NCBI GenBank assembly: GCA_003567835.1
Contig: PWYO01000333.1
Span: forward strand, 1 to 14,283
Direction: 5' to 3'
Length of the DNA: 14,283 nt
Source of the DNA: Actinomycetota bacterium
GTDB taxonomy: Bacteria > Actinomycetota > Humimicrobiia > Humimicrobiales > Humimicrobiaceae
Part shown: positions 1-5,612 of the stretch, piece by piece
Layout of the letters: each line of letters begins with the position of its first letter
Numbering within the stretch: the first letter of the stretch is position 1
Position numbers and translations under genes: made by a program
Notes under the pieces: generated by a model
What the model saw: only the letters and a program-made list of their open reading frames with translations
What the model was told of the DNA's origin: nothing
The model's database searches: none

Positions 1-98
1 CATAAGCCAAACTCCATATCCTATATTTTAAACAGTTGCTATTATAATAAAAAATGCATACAAGCAAAATGGTTAAAATGGAGAGCTCCCCATTTTGG

Positions 99-188
99 CC
101 AATATGGTGAGTAAAGTAAAATGGTGAGTGATTCGGTTTTTAGTGTTGTTTTACCCACTTTTTGTATAAATCACTCACCATTTTAATT
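99..188 (+). repeat. Left terminal inverted repeat of RIT element
   Basis: 90 bp starting CCAATATGGTGAG and ending CCATTTTAATT. It matches the reverse complement of 3487-3576 at all 90 positions; the match stops at both sides. Inside it, TAAAATGGTGAGTGATT (117-133) and its reverse complement (169-185) form a 17-bp inverted pair around a 35-nt spacer. A further partial copy, ATGGTGAGT, lies at 104-112. These are likely recombinase binding and strand-exchange sites. Confidence 0.95.
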
Positions 189-199
189 GTGGTTACCTC

Positions 200-205
200 T
201 ATAAT
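200..205 (+). promoter_or_regulatory. Possible -10 box for ritA
   Basis: A perfect TATAAT lies about 47 nt before the ritA ATG and just inside the left repeat. No convincing -35 stands 16-18 nt upstream; that position falls in the end of the terminal repeat (around ACCATT). If this is the promoter, recombinase binding to the repeat would probably affect expression. This is inference. Confidence 0.35.
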
Positions 206-251
206 GGTTTCAGTTATTTATTACATGACCAAATAATAGGAGGTGATTACA

Positions 252-1493
252 ATGAATGAAAACAAAAGCATTGACGAGGCAATAGAATACATTCTTGCCT
301 CACTAAAGAAACAGGGCCAGGCACCTGGAACACTCAAGAATTACATAAACTCGTTTAACGTGTTTAAAAAATATCTGGCAGAACAGAAAATATCCAAAGT
401 CGATGAAAAAGTCTGCCTGGCCTACATTTATCTAAAAACAGGTATGAAGCTTGAAAGCTTTAACCAAAAAATACTGGATCCTAACATCAGCCGACGAATG
501 AAGCCGCTGCATCTATTGCTTGCCTATCTGGATACAGGAAAGTTCATTTACCGGCCAAGAAGGATAAAAGAGCCGTTTATATGCCCGGAAGGATTCTGTT
601 ATGAGTACGAGATGTTTGTGGAGGAATGCAGGTCCAGGGGATACGCAAGGGCAACAATTAATTCAAATACCGACAAGGTACAGTATTTCCTAAAATATCT
701 TGATACAGTTCCGGTTAGCTCATCAGATGAAATAACACTCAAACACATAGATGGCTTTCTGCCCCTCTATGATAGCGCTGCTGCGGGATATGTTGGTATC
801 ATTCTTTATGTGTTAAGAAATTATCTCTCTTTTATCTATCAGAACGGTTTTACCTATACTGATTTATCTCTTCTGCTTCCCAAAGTACGGGTGATGAGAA
901 ATTCATCGATTCGGTATGCCTGGAAAAAGGCCGATGTCCTAAAACTTCTAAAAGCCATCGACCGCGAGGATCCAAAAGGAAAGCGGGATTATGCCATAAT
1001 ACTTATGGTGGTGCGGCTGGGGCTTAGAGTAAGCGATATCAGGGCCATGAAGCTTTCGTCCTTAAACTGGAACCGTAAAACAATACGCTTAAACATGGTA
1101 AAGACAAAACAGCCCATTGAGCTGCCCATCTTAGATGATATAGGCTGGGCTGTTATTGATTATCTAAAAAACGGCAGGCCTAAAACAACTTGCGACAGGC
1201 TGTTTGTCAGGCACAGGCCCCCATATAGTGCCTTTGGGGAGACAGCCTCATTTCATGAGTCCCTGCGCCGTTACATGGTAAAGGCAGACCTTGCTATTCC
1301 CCTGGGTGTGCACTGCGGAATGCATTCGCTGAGAAGCGCCCTGGCAAAAAACATGCTGGAAGGGAAGGCTCCACTGCCGGTTATCTCTGAGGTACTGGGC
1401 CATAAAAACATCAATACCACAAGCATCTATCTTAAAATCGATACAGAAGGGCTGCGTAGATGCGCGCTTGATCCCGAGGAGGTGTTTAAATAA
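252..1493 (+). CDS. ritA: Tyrosine recombinase RitA of RIT element
   Basis: A 413-aa tyrosine site-specific recombinase, first of the trio that acts on the element ends. The start is set at ATG 252 because GGAGGTG at 239-245 gives a 6-nt spacer; an in-frame GTG at 243 would overlap that site. The N-terminal half is a long arm-binding and core-binding part (about residues 1-215). The catalytic domain follows: Arg in GLRVSDIRAMK (about R259), a beta-hairpin Lys near MVKTKQPIELP, the HSLR box (H358, R361), LGHKNINTT (H384) and the nucleophile Tyr in TSIYLK (about Y393). The full R-K-H-R-H-Y set is present. TAA is followed at once by the ATG of ritB, so the two are translationally coupled. Confidence 0.92.
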   Translation: MNENKSIDEAIEYILASLKKQGQAPGTLKNYINSFNVFKKYLAEQKISKVDEKVCLAYIYLKTGMKLESFNQKILDPNISRRMKPLHLLLAYLDTGKFIYRPRRIKEPFICPEGFCYEYEMFVEECRSRGYARATINSNTDKVQYFLKYLDTVPVSSSDEITLKHIDGFLPLYDSAAAGYVGIILYVLRNYLSFIYQNGFTYTDLSLLLPKVRVMRNSSIRYAWKKADVLKLLKAIDREDPKGKRDYAIILMVVRLGLRVSDIRAMKLSSLNWNRKTIRLNMVKTKQPIELPILDDIGWAVIDYLKNGRPKTTCDRLFVRHRPPYSAFGETASFHESLRRYMVKADLAIPLGVHCGMHSLRSALAKNMLEGKAPLPVISEVLGHKNINTTSIYLKIDTEGLRRCALDPEEVFK

Positions 1494-2468
1494 ATGAAAT
1501 CAACTTATGATCTAAAAAGTGACCTTAAAGGCATAATTAGCCAGTATGTCAAAGAAAAGAGACAGACTGGTTTTAAATTCGAAAACCAGGAGCGCTACCT
1601 TCGCCATTTTGATTGGTTCTACTTCTACCATGGATATGACGGCATAAACCTTACCAAATCAATGGTAAATGAATTTATTTATAACAAGCATGAAAGGCCT
1701 GTCTCTCATTACAACAAGGAAGTGGTCATGAAAAACTTTGCCCTTTATCTAAAAAACCACGGTTATGATGTATACGAACCACAAATCCGTACAGTCCTGC
1801 CCAGAAGCAATTTCATACCCCATATCTATACAAATGAAAAACTTAAGCGTTTCTTTCTTGCAGTGGACAATTATCCTATTAGCGTAAACTCCTATAGAAA
1901 CACTGTCGATCCGCTGCTTTTTCGGTTCCTTTACGGTACCGGCACAAGGCTCTCTGAGGCACTGAATCTTACCATAGCCGATGTTAACCTTGATGAGGGC
2001 ATCGTAACAATTAGGCATGGCAAAAACAATAAGGACAGATTTGTCCCAATTGCACAAAGCCTTACAGATAGAATGGTAGTATATATGGAAAGTTTCCACC
2101 GTTTCAGCAAAGATAACACCTTTGTATTTCCCGGGGTTAAAATGGGACGTATGGATAAAAGTACAGCCTATAACCATTTCAGGGATTATCTACTGATGGC
2201 AGACATACCCCATACCGGGGCGGGGCCAAGAATCCATGATTTTCGCCATGGGCTGGCAGTGGCATGTCTTAAAAAATGGGCCCTGGCAGGGATTGACCTT
2301 ACCAATATGTTGCCTTACCTAGCTGCTTATATGGGGCACTGCGATTTTAGGGCCACCCAGTATTACCTGCGTCTTACTGCTGATCTGTATCCTCATATCA
2401 TCAGTAAAGTGGAAGCTGAATTTGGCTATATCATACCTGAGGGAGGCTGTTTCTATGAAGAAAACTGA
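1494..2468 (+). CDS. ritB: Tyrosine recombinase RitB of RIT element
   Basis: A 324-aa tyrosine recombinase, second of the trio. Its ATG directly follows the ritA stop codon; AGGAGGTG at 1477-1484, inside the end of ritA, is the ribosome binding site. The N-terminal SAM-like core-binding domain covers about residues 1-105. The catalytic domain shows GTGTRLSEALNL (R152), HGKNNKDR (K177), HDFRHGLA (H248, R251), MGHCDFRAT (H282) and the Tyr nucleophile in TQYYLRL (Y290 or Y291). This R-K-H-R-H-Y set is complete. Its last 14 bp overlap ritC. RitB proteins are the shortest of the trio, as here. Confidence 0.92.
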   Translation: MKSTYDLKSDLKGIISQYVKEKRQTGFKFENQERYLRHFDWFYFYHGYDGINLTKSMVNEFIYNKHERPVSHYNKEVVMKNFALYLKNHGYDVYEPQIRTVLPRSNFIPHIYTNEKLKRFFLAVDNYPISVNSYRNTVDPLLFRFLYGTGTRLSEALNLTIADVNLDEGIVTIRHGKNNKDRFVPIAQSLTDRMVVYMESFHRFSKDNTFVFPGVKMGRMDKSTAYNHFRDYLLMADIPHTGAGPRIHDFRHGLAVACLKKWALAGIDLTNMLPYLAAYMGHCDFRATQYYLRLTADLYPHIISKVEAEFGYIIPEGGCFYEEN

Positions 2469-3483
2469 TTTTTCCTACTATCTATCATCATTTCTTGGCA
2501 AATACCTGCCTGGACAGAAGAATGCAAGTCCCAACACAATAGAATCGTATGCTGCCACTTTCAAGTTGTTTCTTATCTATTGCCAGGATAAAGAGAAAGT
2601 AAAACCAGAGCACCTGAGTCTAAGCTCTATAGACCGCGATACAGTTGTTGGTTTTCTTGACTGGATCGAGCAGGAAAGAGGCTGCACCATATCAACCAGA
2701 AATCAGCGCCTGGTGCCACTGCATTCATTTTTTAGATACGTCCAAAAAGAGTCACCCCAAAATCTATATGAGATTCAGAAGATACTGGGTATCCCTAACA
2801 AGAAAGGGCCTAAAAGGATTGTACCGTTTCTTAGCGGGGATGAAATGAAAATCCTTTTGGGCCAGCCGGATACAACCAATAAGGAAGGCATGAGAGATCT
2901 CCTGCTTCTGGTGGTCCTCTATGATACTGCGGCACGGGTGCAGGAACTAATTGACCTAAAAATTAAGGACGTCCGTATATCAAATCCTTCAGTTGTAACG
3001 CTTACCGGCAAGGGAAACAAAAGAAGGCAGGTGCCCATTATGGATAAAACAAAAAAACTACTTGAAAATTATATCAACAATCAAAAAGGCAGTGATGCAA
3101 TCAGTAAGGGAGATAATTATCTATTCTTAAATCAGAAAAAGCAGAAGCTTTCCCGATGGGGTATTTCCTATATCATTGGCAAATACGTAAAGATGGCTGA
3201 AAAGGATCCAAAGTTTAGTGTTGCCTTTCCTGTCACACCCCATGTTTTCAGGCACAGCAAAAGTGTCCACCTGCTTCAATCCGGAGTTAACCTTATATAC
3301 ATAAGAGATTTCCTGGGACACTGTGACTGCTCTACCACAGAAATATATGCCCGGGCAGACACAGAAATGAAACGCAAAGCAATAGAGGCAGCGTACCGTG
3401 ATGTACTGCCGACAAAAGATTTTCCTATGTGGGCAGATGATACTGACCTGATGATGTTTTTAAACTCTCTCTGTAAAAAATGA
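2455..3483 (+). CDS. ritC: Tyrosine recombinase RitC of RIT element
   Basis: A 342-aa tyrosine recombinase, third of the trio. The start at ATG 2455 is supported by GGGAGG at 2441-2446; an in-frame TTG at 2422 has no such site. The gene overlaps ritB by 14 bp. The core-binding domain spans roughly residues 1-110 (SPNTIESYAATFKLF). The catalytic domain has DTAARVQELIDL (about R161), TGKGNKRRQVPI (about K186), TPHVFRHS (H263, R266), FLGHCDCSTT (H289) and TEIYARA (Y298). All catalytic residues are intact. The stop codon lies 4 bp before the right terminal repeat, so the element has almost no spare sequence. Its resemblance to XerC/D-like integrases is strongest of the three. Confidence 0.92.
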   Translation: MKKTDFSYYLSSFLGKYLPGQKNASPNTIESYAATFKLFLIYCQDKEKVKPEHLSLSSIDRDTVVGFLDWIEQERGCTISTRNQRLVPLHSFFRYVQKESPQNLYEIQKILGIPNKKGPKRIVPFLSGDEMKILLGQPDTTNKEGMRDLLLLVVLYDTAARVQELIDLKIKDVRISNPSVVTLTGKGNKRRQVPIMDKTKKLLENYINNQKGSDAISKGDNYLFLNQKKQKLSRWGISYIIGKYVKMAEKDPKFSVAFPVTPHVFRHSKSVHLLQSGVNLIYIRDFLGHCDCSTTEIYARADTEMKRKAIEAAYRDVLPTKDFPMWADDTDLMMFLNSLCKK

Positions 3484-3486
3484 GGT

Positions 3487-3576
3487 AATTAAAATGGTGA
3501 GTGATTTATACAAAAAGTGGGTAAAACAACACTAAAAACCGAATCACTCACCATTTTACTTTACTCACCATATTGG
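3487..3576 (-). repeat. Right terminal inverted repeat of RIT element
   Basis: Exact 90-bp reverse complement of 99-188. It carries the mirrored inner pair at 3490-3506 and 3542-3558 and the outer partial copy at 3563-3571. Flanking DNA beyond 3576 does not continue the match. Confidence 0.95.
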
Positions 3577-3710
3577 GGCAATAAGCGATATCAAACCCTT
3601 ACAAAAAACACCATTGCCTGTTCTGAAATCCAAAAATACGATTGATGCTGGACTTTTTCTCCTTAAAAGATGATTCAAAAAGCATCTATGCACCAGCATA
3701 ATAGCTGCCT

Positions 3711-3799
3711 AAAAAAAGCGCACAGGCATCATGCTGGTTGGCGGCCTTTTTACGGGCCACCAACCGTGTTTGGGACGCACCTGCTGCATAGCTTTTTTT
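3711..3799 (-). ncRNA. Large hairpin structure downstream of heliorhodopsin gene
   Basis: Outer arms AAAAAAAGC (3711-3719) and GCTTTTTTT (3791-3799) are complementary. Within them GGTTGGCGGCC (3736-3746) faces GGCCACCAACC (3755-3765). The single mismatch is C-A if read as plus-strand RNA but a G-U wobble on the minus strand, giving an unbroken 11-bp helix there, which points to minus-strand transcription. The minus-strand 3' end is a run of U. It may be a terminator, a processed 3' UTR or a small RNA; no known family is recognised. Confidence 0.4.
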
Positions 3800-3841
3800 A
3801 AAAAAAAGTTTTCCTGCATGGTGGTTCGATCTACATGCAGG
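3800..3841 (-). terminator. Terminator-like hairpin downstream of heliorhodopsin
   Basis: On the minus strand CCTGCATG (3841-3834) pairs with CATGCAGG (3820-3813) across a 13-nt loop. The stem is followed by AAAAC and then eight T residues (3807-3800). The gap between stem and T run makes it weaker than a textbook intrinsic terminator. Confidence 0.45.
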
Positions 3842-3912
3842 CCCGCTGCAAAAAAGCAGAGGTCCTTTTCTTGCATCCAAAGTCATCCTGCGTACAAAAA
3901 AGATCATATTGG

Positions 3913-3953
3913 GCAGGCCCTTGCAGCAACCGCTAGGGCTGCATCGTGCCTGC
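3913..3953 (-). terminator. Hairpin spanning heliorhodopsin stop codon
   Basis: Outer arms GCAGGC/GCCTGC (3913-3918, 3948-3953) and inner arms TGCAGC/GCTGCA (3922-3927, 3938-3943) enclose the stop codon of the heliorhodopsin gene in the loop. In the minus direction a run of six T follows about 11 nt later (3901-3896). It may be the first of a tandem set of terminators or an mRNA-stabilising 3' structure. Confidence 0.4.
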
Positions 3954-4724
3954 AAATACCAGCCAGGCCAGAATGGTCTTGGCAAACAGGCTTAACAATA
4001 TATATCCCCTCTCCCCATAAAGATAATCTCTCCATCTGCCAACCTTTTTATACTGGAGCACCATATTGATGGGAAAAAGATTGAATAGAACAAAATAGGA
4101 GCCCACAATAGCATATACAAACCAGGGGATCTGGGCATAATTGCCGCCGCCAAAAAAATACATGAGGATGATTACCCAGGGAAATGCACCGCAAAAGCTT
4201 CCTATGATAAAAGAGGTCCAGTTGGTCTTTACAGTGGTTTGATTGTGTATCTCCATGGCCAGGCCGCAGAGGTTCATGGTAGCATTGAGCCCGATGATCA
4301 ATATAAGGCTGCCCAGATCATACACCCCGAAAAGCATGGCAATAATAACAATCATTACCGAAGAGCTTAAAGCATATTCAAACCATCGGAAGTAGTTGAT
4401 GCCTTTTTTCAGCCGGTCATTATAGAAAGTATTGATTTTGGGCAGAACAATCAACAAATGTGCAAAAGCCGATAAAAAAAGGAAAATGGAGACCATGGCC
4501 CCTATAGGAAGGTTGCCAATATTCCGGGTCTCAGTTACCAAGGATCCTATGGTTTGGTCATAAGTTAAAAATGAAACGGTAAAGGGAAGCCTAAAGTCTC
4601 TTATATTGGCAATGGTCAAACCGGTTACCAGCATGAGCACTGCCTGGACCAGATGCAGCCCGGCCATAACCCCATTGAACTTGCGCAGGTAAGAAAATGT
4701 AATTTTAGACGTTTCATTTTGCAT
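3933..4724 (-). CDS. Heliorhodopsin
   Basis: A 263-aa seven-helix retinal protein of the heliorhodopsin family, which sits in the membrane with the N-terminus inside (opposite to other rhodopsins). Diagnostic segments, as I recall them from the type protein 48C12, are FRWFEYALSSSVMIVIIA in helix 3 and YGERGYILLSLFAK at helix 7. They supply the counterion Glu (about E116) and the retinal Schiff-base Lys (about K249). The two conserved His (in AGLHLVQ, about H24, and SAFAHLL, about H89) are also present, so it should bind retinal. The start at ATG 4724 gives a length near the family norm (about 253) with a G-rich stretch just upstream; an in-frame ATG at 4769 would add 15 residues and has no ribosome binding site. 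The cellular role of heliorhodopsins is unsettled. The PAS gene is divergent, and no carotenoid-cleavage gene is in the window. Confidence 0.95.
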   Translation of the reverse strand: MQNETSKITFSYLRKFNGVMAGLHLVQAVLMLVTGLTIANIRDFRLPFTVSFLTYDQTIGSLVTETRNIGNLPIGAMVSIFLFLSAFAHLLIVLPKINTFYNDRLKKGINYFRWFEYALSSSVMIVIIAMLFGVYDLGSLILIIGLNATMNLCGLAMEIHNQTTVKTNWTSFIIGSFCGAFPWVIILMYFFGGGNYAQIPWFVYAIVGSYFVLFNLFPINMVLQYKKVGRWRDYLYGERGYILLSLFAKTILAWLVFAGTMQP

Positions 4725-4897
4725 ATTTGCCCCCGAACGTAAAATAATATTAAACCAATCATAAAACATAAAATAAAATTTTTAAATATAATAATGGTTG
4801 ATGTCCAAATTAATAAAAAAACTTTTTTCATACTTTCATATCCCGGGGAAAACCATTATAGTAATACTATTGCCAACTTTCTTGTGGAGGACTATTC

Positions 4898-5302
4898 ATG
4901 GACAGCACAATCAATCTGGATGTGGGGCAATTGACCAAGCAGCAATTGAATGCACTATTAAACAACCTGCCTGTAGACATCACTTTTGTCGATCAAAAAG
5001 ACCAGGTGCAGTATTTTAATAAGTTTAAGGAAAGGTTTTTTACCAGGCCCAAATCGGTTATCGGCGAAAAAGTGCAAAACTGCCACCCCCAAAAAAGCTT
5101 GGGTGCAGTAGAAGAAATACTTGAAGATTTTAGACAGAAGAAAAGAGACCATGCCAAATTCTGGATCAACCTGGACCAGAAATTAATCTATATATGCTAC
5201 TTTCCCCTATACGGGCCTGATCAGGCGTATCTAGGATGCCTTGAAGTCACCCAGGATATTACCCAAATTAGAACCCTGGAAGGTGAAAAAAGGCTTTTAT
5301 AG
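4898..5302 (+). CDS. Single-domain PAS protein (DUF438 C-terminal type)
   Basis: A 134-aa protein that is essentially one PAS domain, of the kind found at the C-terminus of DUF438 hemerythrin-like proteins. Visible landmarks: LLNNLPVDITFVDQKDQVQYFN (PAS core start, about residues 20-41), IGEKVQNCHPQKSLGAVEEIL with the family's conserved Cys-His-Pro, FWINLDQKLIYICYFPLYG and the C-terminal LEVTQDITQIRTLEGEKRLL. The cytosolic ligand and partner are unknown; such PAS domains sense redox, heme or small molecules, and no output domain is attached. GGAGG at 4886-4890 with a 7-nt spacer fixes the start. It is divergent from heliorhodopsin across about 170 bp. A weak TTTCAT-17-TATAGT promoter can be drawn upstream. 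Confidence 0.85.
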   Translation: MDSTINLDVGQLTKQQLNALLNNLPVDITFVDQKDQVQYFNKFKERFFTRPKSVIGEKVQNCHPQKSLGAVEEILEDFRQKKRDHAKFWINLDQKLIYICYFPLYGPDQAYLGCLEVTQDITQIRTLEGEKRLL

Positions 5303-5365
5303 TTTCCTTTTAAGCCTGTATGGCACATTCGAGTAGAAAAGAAATTAGCCGGGCTGATGCGGTTC

Positions 5366-5405
5366 GGCCATAATGGCCAGGGATGACGCCTGGTCCCATT
5401 TGGTC
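5366..5405 (+). ncRNA. Long imperfect stem-loop of unknown role
   Basis: Three helices stack: GGCCA/TGGTC (5366-5370, 5401-5405), AATGG/CCATT (5372-5376, 5396-5400) and CCAGG/CCTGG (5377-5381, 5389-5393), with a 7-nt loop GATGACG. That is 15 base pairs with a 1-nt and a 2-nt bulge. One pair is G-U when read on the plus strand, consistent with plus-strand RNA. It could belong to a 3' UTR of the PAS mRNA or to a leader or small RNA that ends at the terminator at 5492. Confidence 0.4.
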
Positions 5406-5416
5406 AAAGCGGCCAA

Positions 5417-5430
5417 TATCTGCGCAGATA
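5417..5430. promoter_or_regulatory. 14-bp perfect palindrome, possible protein site
   Basis: TATCTGCGCAGATA is fully self-complementary. It is too short-looped for a stable RNA hairpin by itself, so a dimeric DNA-binding protein is the likelier reader if it has a function. No promoter was recognised beside it. Confidence 0.3.
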
Positions 5431-5459
5431 AACAGATAGGTTTAATTTTACAGGCAGTC

Positions 5460-5492
5460 GCAGTCTGGCTGAGGACAGGCTGCTATTTTTTT
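5460..5492 (+). terminator. Intrinsic terminator
   Basis: GCAGTCTG (5460-5467) pairs with CAGGCTGC (5476-5483), 8 bp with one T-G wobble, loop of 8 nt, followed by TA and seven T (5486-5492). It ends plus-strand transcription from the PAS gene or from a separate RNA starting after it, and insulates the radical SAM gene, unless it acts as an attenuator for that gene. Confidence 0.8.
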
Positions 5493-5612
5493 AAATCTTT
5501 TTAAACTTTTTTCCATAAATACTGTCTATGTTAATAAGTTATGAATTATGGTTGCTTTACTTTATCAAATTTATCTGCAAAAATGAGATTTATATTTTAC
5601 GGAGGTAATAAT

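Larger units (their letters stand above)
99..3576 (+). mobile_element. Complete recombinase-in-trio (RIT) element
   Basis: A 3478-bp unit bounded by inverted repeats at 99-188 and 3487-3576, holding only three same-strand tyrosine recombinase genes. Three adjacent, touching or overlapping tyrosine recombinases of different subfamilies inside long inverted repeats are the definition of RIT elements. Every recombinase has an intact catalytic set and the repeats are identical over 90 bp, so the copy looks recent and possibly still mobile. There is no cargo gene. I see no target site duplication: the left flank ends TTTTGG and the right flank begins GGCAAT. Tn554-like transposons also use several recombinases, but their TnpB/TnpC proteins differ in size and order. 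The class call is firm; activity is inferred. Confidence 0.93.
3577..3932. other. Non-coding stretch between RIT element and heliorhodopsin
   Basis: About 350 bp with no credible gene. Open frames on either strand here (for example 3731-4069 plus and 3686-3985 minus) have no ribosome binding site and no recognisable family, and they overlap the end of the heliorhodopsin gene. The first 100 bp show nothing of note. From about 3690 on, the DNA holds a series of hairpins, listed separately, which read better as RNA on the minus strand, downstream of the heliorhodopsin gene. Confidence 0.7.
5303..5612 (+). other. Non-coding, structured stretch between PAS and radical SAM genes
   Basis: About 310 bp without a gene. 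It holds a long stem-loop (5366-5405), a 14-bp perfect palindrome (5417-5430) and an intrinsic terminator (5460-5492), each listed apart. The remaining part, 5493-5600, is AT-rich and presumably carries the promoter of the radical SAM gene, but I could not pick a convincing -35/-10 pair. I compared it mentally with fluoride, c-di-GMP, cobalamin, SAM and ZTP riboswitches and found no match. Confidence 0.6.

Noticed and set aside
94..3581. Target site duplication around the RIT element
   Set aside because: The flanks TTTTGG and GGCAAT share no direct repeat beyond what chance gives.
3731..4069. Plus-strand frame of 112 aa and minus-strand frame at 3686-3985
   Set aside because: No ribosome binding site, no family resemblance, low-complexity Lys/Phe runs produced by hairpins, and overlap with the 3' end of heliorhodopsin.
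5341..5410. Fluoride riboswitch resemblance (GGCTGATGCGGTTCGGCC and GATGACGCC)
   Set aside because: The pseudoknot between the first loop and the downstream segment is not complementary, and the second segment is simply the loop of a separate long hairpin.
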